Below are positions 32,552 to 40,648 of a stretch of DNA of 40,652 nt, one piece after another. The DNA comes from Oscillospiraceae bacterium. Its GTDB lineage: Bacteria > Bacillota > Clostridia > Oscillospirales > Ruminococcaceae. The position numbers and the translations under genes were made by a program. The stretch is from NCBI GenBank assembly GCA_009786985.1, contig WRGW01000104.1:1-40652 (forward strand), given 5' to 3'. Position 1 is the stretch's first letter; the number at the start of each line of letters is the position of its first letter. The notes under the pieces are model-generated. The model worked only from the letters and a program-made list of their open reading frames with translations, had not been told where the DNA came from and ran no database searches.

Positions 32552-33528
32552 CTACAATCAAAGGTGGTATAATATTAATCCGCAACAAAACGCTTGCGTT
32601 TTTTCGGATTAATATTGTCCATCTGTTACGGTTGCCTTTCGTGAGAAAGGCGAGAAACAGGGACATTTTGAGCATTGAAACACCCGAACAGCTTTGCTGT
32701 GAGGTGCAAGAGTTTCATTGTGGAGCAATAAAGCGGATTTTGCGAGAAATCACAAGTTTTCTAAAAGGTGCAATTTTGAACACTTTCACACCTGCTTTTT
32801 TGGTGATTTTAGTGCCACTGCTCTTGTTGTGGGAATTATTGCCGCGATTTGGAATTGTTAATTATGCTCTGATTCCGTCATTAAGTACGGTACTGCTCAC
32901 TTTTTGGGAAATGCTTGCTCAAAGACAGTTTTTGCACGATATTGGTGACAGTATGGTAAAGTTTTTTGCAGGGCTTGGCTTGGCGATTGTGGTAGCCGTT
33001 CCGCTTGGTGTGATTACTGGATGGAATGTCGCAATTCGCAAACGCATACTTCCGCTTTTTCAAATGCTTTCACCTATTCCGCCACCTGCATGGGTTCCGA
33101 TTACAATCATCTTTTTTGGAGTAGGATTTCCTATGCAAACTTTCCTGATTTTCCTTGGTAGCTTTTACCCGATTTTGTTCAACACTTTTGGAGCGGTTAA
33201 AGATACCGAACCACGATATTTAGCGAGTGCAAGGTCATTTGGTGCAAGCGAATTTACGCTGATTCTACGAGTTTATATTCCTTCGGCTTTAGGCGCGATT
33301 ATCATGAGTATTAGGAGCGGGGTTTCAGCAGGGTTAATAATGCTTGTAATCGCTGAAATGTACGGTGGGAGTTCGGGCATAGGTTTTGTCTTAAACGAAG
33401 CGAGGAGTTTTTTCAACGTACCACGTATGATGGTGGGGATGATGACACTCGGTTTTATAGGCTGGTTTTTAGTCGAGATACTTAAATACGCCGAGTCTAA
33501 ATTAGTTGTATGGAAAGGTGGGAGATAG
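32545..33528 (+). CDS. ABC transporter permease (SsuC/TauC type)
   Basis: 327 aa from an ATG that overlaps the previous stop by 7 bp and has AGAGG upstream. The last ~250 residues are a normal BPD_transp_1 permease: WELLPRFGIVNYALIPSLST, five to six membrane helices, and the EAA-type loop PRYLASARSFGASEFTLILR. The first ~75 residues match no permease and are encoded largely by a dispersed hairpin repeat (32571 to ~32700). An in-frame TTG at 32776 with AAGGTG 5 nt upstream would give a 250-aa protein of usual length, so the true start may be there. It works with the neighbouring binding protein and ATPase. Confidence 0.88.
   Translation: MVATIKGGIILIRNKTLAFFRINIVHLLRLPFVRKARNRDILSIETPEQLCCEVQEFHCGAIKRILREITSFLKGAILNTFTPAFLVILVPLLLLWELLPRFGIVNYALIPSLSTVLLTFWEMLAQRQFLHDIGDSMVKFFAGLGLAIVVAVPLGVITGWNVAIRKRILPLFQMLSPIPPPAWVPITIIFFGVGFPMQTFLIFLGSFYPILFNTFGAVKDTEPRYLASARSFGASEFTLILRVYIPSALGAIIMSIRSGVSAGLIMLVIAEMYGGSSGIGFVLNEARSFFNVPRMMVGMMTLGFIGWFLVEILKYAESKLVVWKGGR
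32571..32700. repeat. Dispersed hairpin repeat within the 5' part of the permease gene
   Basis: Stem AATATTAATCCG / CGGATTAATATT (32571-32616) enclosing the 28-nt core also found at 5292-5319 (CCGCAACAAAACGCTTG). It is followed by a GCCTTTC/GAAAGGC hairpin and a tail (GAAACAGGGACATTTTGAGC) related to 29300-29341. The segment looks intergenic in origin. Confidence 0.75.
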
Positions 33529-33530
33529 TT

Positions 33531-34418
33531 ATGTACGCAATCAATGTAGACAACGTTACAAAGTTTTTTTCGGTCATAAATGAAGATAAGACGGCATCTG
33601 GATTTACTGCGGTATCGTCTGTATCTTTAAAAATCGAGACTGGGAAAATAATCAGCTTGCTTGGTCCATCAGGATGTGGTAAAACAACTTTTTTGGAAAT
33701 GCTCGGTGGGTTACAAGCCCCTACCGAAGGGAGCGTTTATGTAGATGGAAAATTAGTCTTAGAAACGCCCCCTTCTATCGATTCTACCAAGAAAGAAAAG
33801 CGGGCGTATAAACGAAAGTATCGTTTCATTTCACCTCTCGCTAACTCGATGTGGAGAAATCGACCTAAACACGACATAGCGATGATGTTTCAAGATTACG
33901 CAGTTTTTCCGTGGATGACAGTGTTTCAAAACGTGATATTTGCACTGAAATTGCGAAACGTTCCTAAAAGAGAACGCCGTGAACGTGCGTTGCATCAACT
34001 AAAAAAAGTCGGGCTTGATAATGCACTTAGCAAATATCCAGCACAACTTTCTGGTGGTATGAAACAAAGATTGGCGTTAGCACGAGCATTAGCTGTTCAA
34101 CCTAAAGTGATTCTTATGGACGAACCTTTTGCGGCGGTTGACATACTTACTCGTGAACGATTACAAGATGAACTATTAAAGTTAATAGACGAAACCGATA
34201 TCACTATTGTTTTGGTAACGCATGACATTAGTGAAGCGGTATATTTGTCAGATGAAATTGTAGTATTTTCGGCGAACCCAGGGACTATTCGTAATAAATT
34301 CACGCTCGACATTAAACGACCACGACGACGCAACTCCTCTGAAGCACTGGAGTATGAAGAACGTATTCAATCGCTGTTAAAATACGAAACTAAACACTTA
34401 GGGGATTATGCAATTTAG
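33531..34418 (+). CDS. ABC transporter ATP-binding protein (SsuB/TauB type)
   Basis: 295 aa from the ATG at 33531 (GGGAG upstream, 2 nt after the permease stop). Walker A LLGPSGCGKTT, Q-loop MMFQDYAVFPW, signature LSGGMKQRLALARAL, Walker B VILMDEPFAAVD and the H-loop LVTHDISEAVYLSDE are all intact. An insert of ~30 Lys/Arg-rich residues (TKKEKRAYKRKYRF) lies between Walker A and the Q-loop, more than is usual. It energises uptake by the permease of the same operon. Confidence 0.93.
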   Translation: MYAINVDNVTKFFSVINEDKTASGFTAVSSVSLKIETGKIISLLGPSGCGKTTFLEMLGGLQAPTEGSVYVDGKLVLETPPSIDSTKKEKRAYKRKYRFISPLANSMWRNRPKHDIAMMFQDYAVFPWMTVFQNVIFALKLRNVPKRERRERALHQLKKVGLDNALSKYPAQLSGGMKQRLALARALAVQPKVILMDEPFAAVDILTRERLQDELLKLIDETDITIVLVTHDISEAVYLSDEIVVFSANPGTIRNKFTLDIKRPRRRNSSEALEYEERIQSLLKYETKHLGDYAI

Positions 34419-34437
34419 TTTTTTTAGAGCCTGTCGC

Positions 34438-34466
34438 TTGACTTTTAATTCATTTTGAAGTATAAT
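34438..34466 (+). promoter_or_regulatory. Promoter placing the start site on the ATG (leaderless mRNA candidate)
   Basis: TTGACT, 17-bp spacer, TATAAT ending at 34466. The ATG of the next gene is at 34473, exactly where transcription should begin, and there is no Shine-Dalgarno sequence. Confidence 0.7.
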
Positions 34467-34472
34467 GAGTTT

Positions 34473-35699
34473 ATGAATAATCAAACGAATGCAGATGTAA
34501 TAATCATAGGTGGTGGTGTGTCAGGGTTTACCACCGCCTATTTTTTGAAACAAAGCGGTCTCAAAACGTTACTTTTCTCTGGAAAAATTTCACCACTCAA
34601 AAAACTTTCGATTACCGGAAAAGGGCGGTGCAACCTCACTAATGATTGTGACGTTGACACTGTCTTACAGAACATATTCAAAAACTCCGCTTTTATGCGG
34701 AGTTCGCTGAACGCTTTCCCTCCAGAATCGGTTATGCAGTGGGTAAAAACTGAGCTGAAAATCCCACTCAAAACCGAACGTGGAGGGAGGGTTTTTCCAT
34801 GCTCTGACAAAGCAAGTGATATTGTGGAAGCGTTACAATGTTCGCACAACACTCAAGTAGTTAGTGAGGGTGTTGCGAAATTGTTGGTATCTGAAATTTC
34901 AGATAGTCCACAAATCAACGGTGTGAAGACTTCAACCGGAATAGAGTATTACGCCCCGAAAATACTCATCGCAACTGGAGGGGTGTCGTATCCTAAAACA
35001 GGCTCAACTGGTGACGGCCACTCATTCGCTAAGCAGGTGGGGCATTCGATTGTTCCGTTAAATCCAGCACTCGTACCTTTTGAAACTTCGGAAAATTGTT
35101 CAGACTTAGCGGGTCTATCACTCAAAAACGTACGACTTACTTTCGGGAAATTTGTCGAGCAAGGCGAGATGCTATTTACGCATTTTGGAGTAAGCGGTCC
35201 ACTTGTTTTAACTGCAAGTTGTTTTTCACACACCCTCCCGCATGAGCTTAGCATAGACCTAAAACCTGCGTTAGATGCTGAAACACTCGACCGCCGACTT
35301 TTGCGAGAATTCAGCGAAAACAAGAACCGTCAACTCAAGAATATCCTGCCAGCGTTGCTTCCAGAAAAACTAATCAAAGTTTTTGGTGAGCGTTCTGGGC
35401 TAAGCGAAAAACGTGCCTGTGAAATCAGCCGAGAAGAACGCCGAAATTTGTTGGAGCTTTTTAAGAATTTCCGACTAACTGTAATTAAACTCCGCCCTAT
35501 GGAAGAAGCGGTGATTACAAATGGAGGTGTCAACGTTAAAGAAGTGAACCCTAAGACCATGCAATCAAAAATCGTCAAAGGTTTGTATTTTGCTGGTGAA
35601 GTTCTGGACATAGCTGCATTTACTGGTGGATTTAATTTACAGATTGCGTTTTCGACTGCATTTGCAGCGGCTCGTGGAATCGAAATGGAATTTTCTTGA
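34473..35699 (+). CDS. NAD(P)/FAD-dependent oxidoreductase of the BaiN/HI0933 family
   Basis: 408 aa flavoprotein. The N-terminal Rossmann motif VIIIGGGVSGFTTAYFLKQS binds FAD. SITGKGRCNLTND is the conserved family motif after it. The C-terminal FAGEVLDIAAFTGGFNLQIA closes the FAD site. The family includes BaiN, proposed to act on bile-acid intermediates, but most members have no proven substrate. Start ATG 34473 was chosen because the Rossmann fold begins 11 residues later. The mRNA appears leaderless: the -10 box is 6 nt away. It is separated from the ABC operon by its own promoter. Confidence 0.88.
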   Translation: MNNQTNADVIIIGGGVSGFTTAYFLKQSGLKTLLFSGKISPLKKLSITGKGRCNLTNDCDVDTVLQNIFKNSAFMRSSLNAFPPESVMQWVKTELKIPLKTERGGRVFPCSDKASDIVEALQCSHNTQVVSEGVAKLLVSEISDSPQINGVKTSTGIEYYAPKILIATGGVSYPKTGSTGDGHSFAKQVGHSIVPLNPALVPFETSENCSDLAGLSLKNVRLTFGKFVEQGEMLFTHFGVSGPLVLTASCFSHTLPHELSIDLKPALDAETLDRRLLREFSENKNRQLKNILPALLPEKLIKVFGERSGLSEKRACEISREERRNLLELFKNFRLTVIKLRPMEEAVITNGGVNVKEVNPKTMQSKIVKGLYFAGEVLDIAAFTGGFNLQIAFSTAFAAARGIEMEFS

Positions 35700-35780
35700 A
35701 CTTTTTGCAACTTTTACGGGGTTTGAAGCGTGTTATGTACAGAAGTGTTTAAAAATCGGCGAATCGAAAGGAGTTTTATT

Positions 35781-36155
35781 ATGAAAAACAAACAAGACAA
35801 ATTACAAGAGTGGGGGGAGCTTTTCCATCACATAACGTTTTGGTTTGCGGTCGATGATGAAAAAATGAACGAACTCCGTATAGAAATTGAAATGGCAGTA
35901 GCTGATATTCTTCATAATAATATAGACAACCCACTCATTTCACAAATTGGCTTAAGTGCGTTTGCATTTGTCGGAGCAGGTCCGCCCGTACTAGTGCCAG
36001 TAGTTGAAACTGGTAATTCGCAATGGACACGAATAGTTGTCCCATCACCGTTACATTCGACACAAGAATTCACATTAGAACAAGCTCAAGCGTGGGCAAA
36101 TATTGTGGGAGAGTATTTAGTGCCTTTACAGTTGTCGAACCTCCAGTCCGCATAG
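35781..36155 (+). CDS. Hypothetical protein (124 aa)
   Basis: Begins MKNKQDKLQEWGELFHHITF with AAAGGAG 7 nt upstream. It is a soluble, acidic protein with a Pro/Val-rich middle (FVGAGPPVLVPVVETG) and a helical C-terminus. No signal peptide, membrane segment or known motif is seen. Its 3' UTR carries repeat copy C and a terminator. Function unknown. Confidence 0.65.
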   Translation: MKNKQDKLQEWGELFHHITFWFAVDDEKMNELRIEIEMAVADILHNNIDNPLISQIGLSAFAFVGAGPPVLVPVVETGNSQWTRIVVPSPLHSTQEFTLEQAQAWANIVGEYLVPLQLSNLQSA

Positions 36156-36160
36156 CAAAG

Positions 36161-36295
36161 AATGTTCGGTAACACCGCAGGGCAAAGCTCTCGAAGAGCA
36201 GGCTTTGCCTACTTGACAGATTCGCCCTGCACCCCTCTCGCTTCGCTCGTGAGAACCGACGCAGAACGTCGAGGTATTACACCCGAACTTTCAAC
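36161..36295 (+). repeat. Cloverleaf-like 3' UTR repeat element, copy C (long form)
   Basis: Starts 6 nt after the stop codon of the 124-aa gene and is in the same orientation as it. It is ~95% identical by eye to copy B, including the internal hairpin module, and ends 1 nt before a terminator. P4 here is CGACG/CGTCG. Confidence 0.9.
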
Positions 36296-36325
36296 AAAGG
36301 GTCGCCTAAGATATGGCGACCCTTT
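36296..36325 (+). terminator. Intrinsic terminator after repeat copy C
   Basis: Stem AAAGGGTCGCC / GGCGACCCTTT with an 8-nt loop. It lies between convergent genes (35781-36155 and nadC) and can serve both. Confidence 0.85.
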
Positions 36326-36345
36326 ATCTATATTTACATTTGTGA

Positions 36346-37224
36346 TTAAATCAATCTCAGACTAATATCAAATGCCCGCACCGAATGCGTCAACGCACCG
36401 ATGCTGATTATGTCTATGCCAGTGCTTGCGACTTCTGCAATGTTTTCGAGTGTGACGTTCCCGCTCGCTTCAAGTTTTGCGGTATGGCTATGAGCGTTTG
36501 CGATTTTGACTGCCGTTCTCATCTCCGAAACGTTCATGTTATCGAGCATGATTATATCTGCCTTTGCATCGAGCGCTTGTGTAAGCTGTTCTAAATCACG
36601 AATCTCCACCTCCACAACAATTGTATGCCCCGTGCGTTCACGAACGGTTTTGATTGCGTTAGAAATCGAACCAAAAGCATCAATATGGTTATCTTTAAGC
36701 ATCACCGCCTGCGAAAGGTTGTAGCGATGATTGCTCCCGCCTCCACACAAAACCGAATATTTTTGCAAAGCACGAAGCCCCGGGAGAGTCTTGCGAGTGT
36801 CCGATATTTGACATTTTGTACCAGATTTTGTTGCCTCTAACACACATTTGTTGGTGTAAGTTGCAATTCCACTCATATGCTGTAGAAGGTTCAAAGCGGT
36901 ACGTTCGCCTTTTAGAACTGCCGTCGCTTCACCCGAAATTTCAGCGATTACATCTCCCAATTTTACAGTTTGACCGTCTCTGAATAAAGGCTTACAATTG
37001 CAACTTCGGTCAAGCAATTCAAACACTCTGAGTGCAATATCAATTCCTGCGATAACGCCATCTTCTTTTGCGGTGAGCGTAGCTTTGACACGCCCATCAC
37101 AATCACCCAGTTCAGGGAGCAGGTCTGTCGTGACATCGATATAATTAACATCTTCGGTTAATGCAGTTTTTATGACATCGTCTATATAAAATTTTGAAAG
37201 TTTGGGTAATGTTCGAGGTTTCAT
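36346..37224 (-). CDS. nadC: Nicotinate-nucleotide pyrophosphorylase (quinolinate phosphoribosyltransferase)
   Basis: 292 aa. It converts quinolinate and PRPP to nicotinate mononucleotide, the committed step of de novo NAD synthesis. Family motifs: ERTALNLLQHMSGIAT, DTRKTLPGLRALQKYSV, GGGSNHRYNLSQAVMLKDNH, LEASGNVT and IDIISIGALTHS. The start overlaps the nadB stop by 4 bp. nadA, the usual third member, is not in the window. Confidence 0.96.
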   Translation of the reverse strand: MKPRTLPKLSKFYIDDVIKTALTEDVNYIDVTTDLLPELGDCDGRVKATLTAKEDGVIAGIDIALRVFELLDRSCNCKPLFRDGQTVKLGDVIAEISGEATAVLKGERTALNLLQHMSGIATYTNKCVLEATKSGTKCQISDTRKTLPGLRALQKYSVLCGGGSNHRYNLSQAVMLKDNHIDAFGSISNAIKTVRERTGHTIVVEVEIRDLEQLTQALDAKADIIMLDNMNVSEMRTAVKIANAHSHTAKLEASGNVTLENIAEVASTGIDIISIGALTHSVRAFDISLRLI

Positions 37225-38825
37225 ATAATTTCCTCCGAATTGATTTGTTCCTTATGCTTTAAAACGTCTCGTAAAATCAAATAAGCGATTATTGCCAATG
37301 ATTTCGCTTCAACAAAATCTGGGGTTAGAGCGTAGTTGCCGTTAGTGAGCTGTTCTTTAATTTCGATTATACGACTAAAATTTTGTTTAGAGGCGTTGTA
37401 GTTTGGATTTACAAAAAACGATTCCTGCATAAGCTCACGAATTTCGGTTCGGAGTCCGTCTGGCAATGTTTGAATTTCCCGGGAAATTGTGGTGTTATCA
37501 ACACGAAAATCAAGATTTTGTGGATTTATGGTCTGATTTGATGGTATTTGAGCAAAAAAGGTCTTTGAGGGTTGCCATAGTTCGTTAATACGTTCTGCCG
37601 CTAATCGACTGAAGACCAATGCTTCTAACAAAGAATTACTTGCAAGGCGGTTGTTACCGTGAACACCAGTAAAAGCACATTCACCAATTGCATACAATTT
37701 TTTTACACTTGTAAGTCCGTGTTCGTCAACCTCGATTCCTCCCATCAAATAATGTTGACAAGGATAAATCGGGACTGGTTCTTTCGATAAATCGTAACCC
37801 CTTTGTTTGAGACCTTTATAAATCATCGGGAATCTACCTTTAACAAAATCAGGTGATAAGTGTGAAATGTCAAGATAAAAGTTTGATGAATTTGTGCGTT
37901 CTTGTTCTTTTAGAATACAGCACGAAACGACGTTACGTGGGCTTAATTCTGATTCACCGTATCGGTTCAAAAACGGTTCTTTATCCTTATTGTAGAGTTT
38001 TGCACCCTCTCCCCGAACAGCTTCGCTGATTAAAAACGATTCTCTCGACTTATCTGAAAACGCAGTAGGGTGGAATTGTATAAGGTTCATGTTAGTAACG
38101 ACTGCTCCAAGTTCATGAGCAAAGGCGATTCCGTCGCCAGTGGCGATTGCAGAATTAGTTGTGAAGTTATAAACACGCCCGATTCCGCCAGTCGCTAATA
38201 TGCAGATTGGGGCGGAGTAGTAGTGAACGTGTTGCGTGGTTTGTGAAATCTGCGAATCGTCTGAGTCTGGTGGTTCGTTTTTGACGCAAGCAAAAAAAGC
38301 ATGGTCGTGCTTTTCCAAGCTGAGCAAATGTGCGTATTGTAAGCAAGTAACGTTCGGTAGAGTAGCGACTTTTTCGATTAACGCTGTCACAATCGAATGA
38401 CCAGTGCTATCCTTGCAGTGGGCGATTCGCTTTCGAGTGTGTCCGCCCTCAATACAGAGTGCCAGACCACCCTCTGATTCATCAGTATCAAATTCAACGC
38501 CAAGCCTGATTAATTCTTCGACATTTTCGGTTCCACGCTCGACTAAAATTCGCAGATTATGAAGATTGTTTTGATGATTGCCTGCTTTTAGAGTGTCGTT
38601 TATATGTATTTCGACATCGTCGTCGTTTTGATTTAAAACGGCAGCAATGCCACCCTGTGCTAAAGCGGAATTGCACAAAGTAAGTTCTTTCTTCGATAAT
38701 AGCAAGACTTTTAGGTCACGTTCTAAGTTAATTGCCGCATACAACCCAGAAATTCCCGCTCCGACTATAATAACATCGAATATTGCGGTTAATTTGTTCA
38801 GGTTATTCGGTTCATAATTTTTCAT
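37221..38825 (-). CDS. nadB: L-aspartate oxidase
   Basis: 534 aa FAD enzyme oxidising aspartate to iminoaspartate; under anaerobiosis fumarate serves as acceptor. Motifs: N-terminal IVGAGISGLYAAINL, SALAQGGIAAVL, EGGHTRKRIAHCKDSTG, LATGGIGRVYNFTTNSAIAT, the succinate dehydrogenase-like QFHPTAF and SEAVRGEGAKLYN, and GVHGNNRLASNSLLEALVF. It overlaps nadC and starts 9 bp after the S4-domain gene. Confidence 0.96.
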   Translation of the reverse strand: MKNYEPNNLNKLTAIFDVIIVGAGISGLYAAINLERDLKVLLLSKKELTLCNSALAQGGIAAVLNQNDDDVEIHINDTLKAGNHQNNLHNLRILVERGTENVEELIRLGVEFDTDESEGGLALCIEGGHTRKRIAHCKDSTGHSIVTALIEKVATLPNVTCLQYAHLLSLEKHDHAFFACVKNEPPDSDDSQISQTTQHVHYYSAPICILATGGIGRVYNFTTNSAIATGDGIAFAHELGAVVTNMNLIQFHPTAFSDKSRESFLISEAVRGEGAKLYNKDKEPFLNRYGESELSPRNVVSCCILKEQERTNSSNFYLDISHLSPDFVKGRFPMIYKGLKQRGYDLSKEPVPIYPCQHYLMGGIEVDEHGLTSVKKLYAIGECAFTGVHGNNRLASNSLLEALVFSRLAAERINELWQPSKTFFAQIPSNQTINPQNLDFRVDNTTISREIQTLPDGLRTEIRELMQESFFVNPNYNASKQNFSRIIEIKEQLTNGNYALTPDFVEAKSLAIIAYLILRDVLKHKEQINSEEII

Positions 38826-38834
38826 AAGCAGTCA

Positions 38835-39080
38835 TTATGCCCCTAACACCTCATACATTTCGGCGGCACCATCTTTGCCGATTGTTTCCGCCAAACTACG
38901 TACTTTTGCCTTCATTGGTGAACGCCCCATATTGATTTCAATAACATCACCAATTTTAACGCTGTAAGACGCACGTGCAATTTTACCGTTAACGACAATT
39001 TTGTCAGCGTCACAGGCTTCATTCGCTACCGTTCGGCGTTTAATCAAGCGTGACACCTTTAGATATTTGTCAAGTCGCAT
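38835..39080 (-). CDS. S4-domain RNA-binding protein (RqcP/YabO type)
   Basis: 81 aa consisting of one S4 domain: MRLDKYLKVSRLIKRRTVAN, followed by VNGKIARASYSVKIGDVIEI. Size and sequence fit RqcP (YabO) of Bacillus, which binds 50S ribosome-nascent chain complexes and assists RqcH in alanine tailing during ribosome-associated quality control. Heat-shock protein Hsp15 is a relative. It is 3 bp after the GH105 gene and 9 bp before nadB. Confidence 0.85.
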   Translation of the reverse strand: MRLDKYLKVSRLIKRRTVANEACDADKIVVNGKIARASYSVKIGDVIEINMGRSPMKAKVRSLAETIGKDGAAEMYEVLGA

Positions 39081-39083
39081 ATC

Positions 39084-40127
39084 TTAAATTTCCTCGACTT
39101 CCTCTCCACCAGCATTACAACTCCCACTCCACGTGTGCATCATTATATATGCCGCTTGAGCTTCGGCAGAAGTCCCCAGTGTTTTGAAGTGAGGCGAACC
39201 GCAGACATCTCTAATTATTCCGAATTTATCGACTTTGTTTTGAACAGCTTTGTATACCTTGTCAGCTTTAACAAGATATTCAGGTTCAAGCCAGCCTTCA
39301 AGAATGCCTCTATAGATAAAAGTCGCTACCATCATAGCAGAAGTTGCATCTTCAAAAGACGTGTCATCGTCAAGCGTGTCATGGAAAAATCCAGATTCAC
39401 ACTGTTTTTCAAGCATCGCATCAAGCAATTTTTTGCTTTTTTGGACATACTTCATTCTTACAACCGCATTAGCCGCAGCATCAGGGCTTGTAGATTGTGC
39501 AGGGTCAGTTATAGTAATCAATCGTGCAAGTCCAAGTAATGCCCACGCATTACCAGTAGCCCAAAGTTTTGGGCGGACATATTTTTCGTTTTCGGCATCG
39601 TAAATATGATATAACAATCCTGTTCCTAATCGATTAGTCTTCAAATCGCTGAGTGCTTCAAAATATCCGTCTATTTGTTTTTGAGCCTCAGTAAGCTCCC
39701 CCATTAGTGCTAAAAATGGCACGAGCATATAAATCGAATCTACCCAGATTTGTTTTGGTGAAAAACCTTCTTCAAAAGAAACGGTGTTATGACAAATCAA
39801 GCCAGTGTTCGTTCGTGGAGCATCTTTCATAAGATATTTTAGCATTTTTTCGGCAGCGGTTTTGAACACCTCATCACCAGTATGTTCATAAGCACGCCAG
39901 ACGACTTCGCCATTTGATGCGGGGTCAGTAACAGCAATCGGTTCACCAACCATAGCTAGTCTACCATCTTCGATTTGTCTTGAAACAGCCTCATACGCCA
40001 TTGCGATATAAGTAGAGGTTTCGTCAGCCTCAAACAACGCTTGTGCACAGACACCTTGCTCCCACGGCAAACGCTGAACGCAGAGCATTGCGGTTTTGAC
40101 TTTGTCGTAAATGTTATTTTTTTCCAT
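39084..40127 (-). CDS. Glycoside hydrolase family 88/105-like protein
   Basis: 347 aa (alpha/alpha)6-barrel protein. GH105 enzymes (YteR/YesR type) release unsaturated uronic acid from rhamnogalacturonan or related oligosaccharides made by lyases. Visible motifs are SPKQIWVDSIYMLVPFLAL with the catalytic-type Asp, PKLWATGNAWALLGLARL and SAEAQAAYIMM. No signal peptide, so it acts in the cytoplasm on imported sugars. GGAGGT precedes the ATG. First gene of a leftward operon with rqcP-like and nadBC. Confidence 0.82.
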   Translation of the reverse strand: MEKNNIYDKVKTAMLCVQRLPWEQGVCAQALFEADETSTYIAMAYEAVSRQIEDGRLAMVGEPIAVTDPASNGEVVWRAYEHTGDEVFKTAAEKMLKYLMKDAPRTNTGLICHNTVSFEEGFSPKQIWVDSIYMLVPFLALMGELTEAQKQIDGYFEALSDLKTNRLGTGLLYHIYDAENEKYVRPKLWATGNAWALLGLARLITITDPAQSTSPDAAANAVVRMKYVQKSKKLLDAMLEKQCESGFFHDTLDDDTSFEDATSAMMVATFIYRGILEGWLEPEYLVKADKVYKAVQNKVDKFGIIRDVCGSPHFKTLGTSAEAQAAYIMMHTWSGSCNAGGEEVEEI

Positions 40128-40156
40128 GTAACCTCCACAATTATAGAAAATAAGAA

Positions 40157-40349
40157 GCTGTTCTCATTTAGCCTAAACCTTGACGATTTTCGAGAGAATT
40201 TTTCGTCAGACAAGGTGAATTTTGCCCTATCAAGCAGGCAAAGCCTGCTCTCATGGGCTTAGCAGTAGGCTTTGTGCCTTTCGAGAAAATTCAACGCAGT
40301 ATGGTGAAAAATTCGCCGAAAATCGGCGGTGAACAGCTATGAGAACAGC
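40157..40349. mobile_element. MITE-like inverted-repeat element (193 bp)
   Basis: Bounded by 11-bp inverted repeats GCTGTTCTCAT / ATGAGAACAGC, with partly complementary interior (TCGAGAGAATT near the left, CGAGAAAATTC near the right). A nested central hairpin lies at 40223-40259 (GCCC...AGCAGGC-AAA-GCCTGCT...GGGC). No gene is seen. It occupies the gap between the GH105 gene and the tRNA. Confidence 0.55.
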
Positions 40350-40407
40350 CTCCAATAGACCTCCCCCTAATAATCCTACGCAAGAAGTCTATTCGTCTTG
40401 TTTATCG

Positions 40408-40482
40408 GGTGGATAGTGGGAGTTGAACCCACGACCTCCAGAGCCACAATCTGGCGCGCTAGCCAACTGCGCCATACCCACC
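40408..40482 (-). tRNA. tRNA-His (anticodon GTG)
   Basis: Minus strand: acceptor stem GTGGGTA/TATCCAC with the extra G at -1 opposite C73 that is diagnostic of tRNA-His; D arm GGCGCAGTTGGCTAGCGC; anticodon loop ATTGTGG with GTG; T arm GTGGGTTCAACTCCCAC. The 3' CCA is not encoded. Confidence 0.95.
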
Positions 40483-40595
40483 ATATTTGTACAGGCGACT
40501 TCCGAAAACCTTCTGCACGTTTTTGCTGTACCAGCTTTCGCCGTCATTTCACCCAAAAAAGCCTCGACAAAACACAAAGTTTGCCTACGTTTTTC

Positions 40596-40648
40596 GTGCA
40601 AAGCCCATCAAGGGCAGGCTATGCCTGCTCGACTGGGCTTAAGCACGT
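40596..40648. repeat. Nested hairpin related to the AGCAGGC module
   Basis: CGTGC-AAAGCCC...GGCAGGC-TAT-GCCTGC...GGGCTT-AA-GCACG. The interior resembles 40223-40259 and the module inside repeat copies B and C. Located upstream of tRNA-His at the window edge; no gene is seen from 40483 to the end. Confidence 0.6.

Noticed and set aside
40389-40601. 70-codon leftward open frame around tRNA-His
   Set aside because: It contains the whole tRNA gene, so it is not coding.
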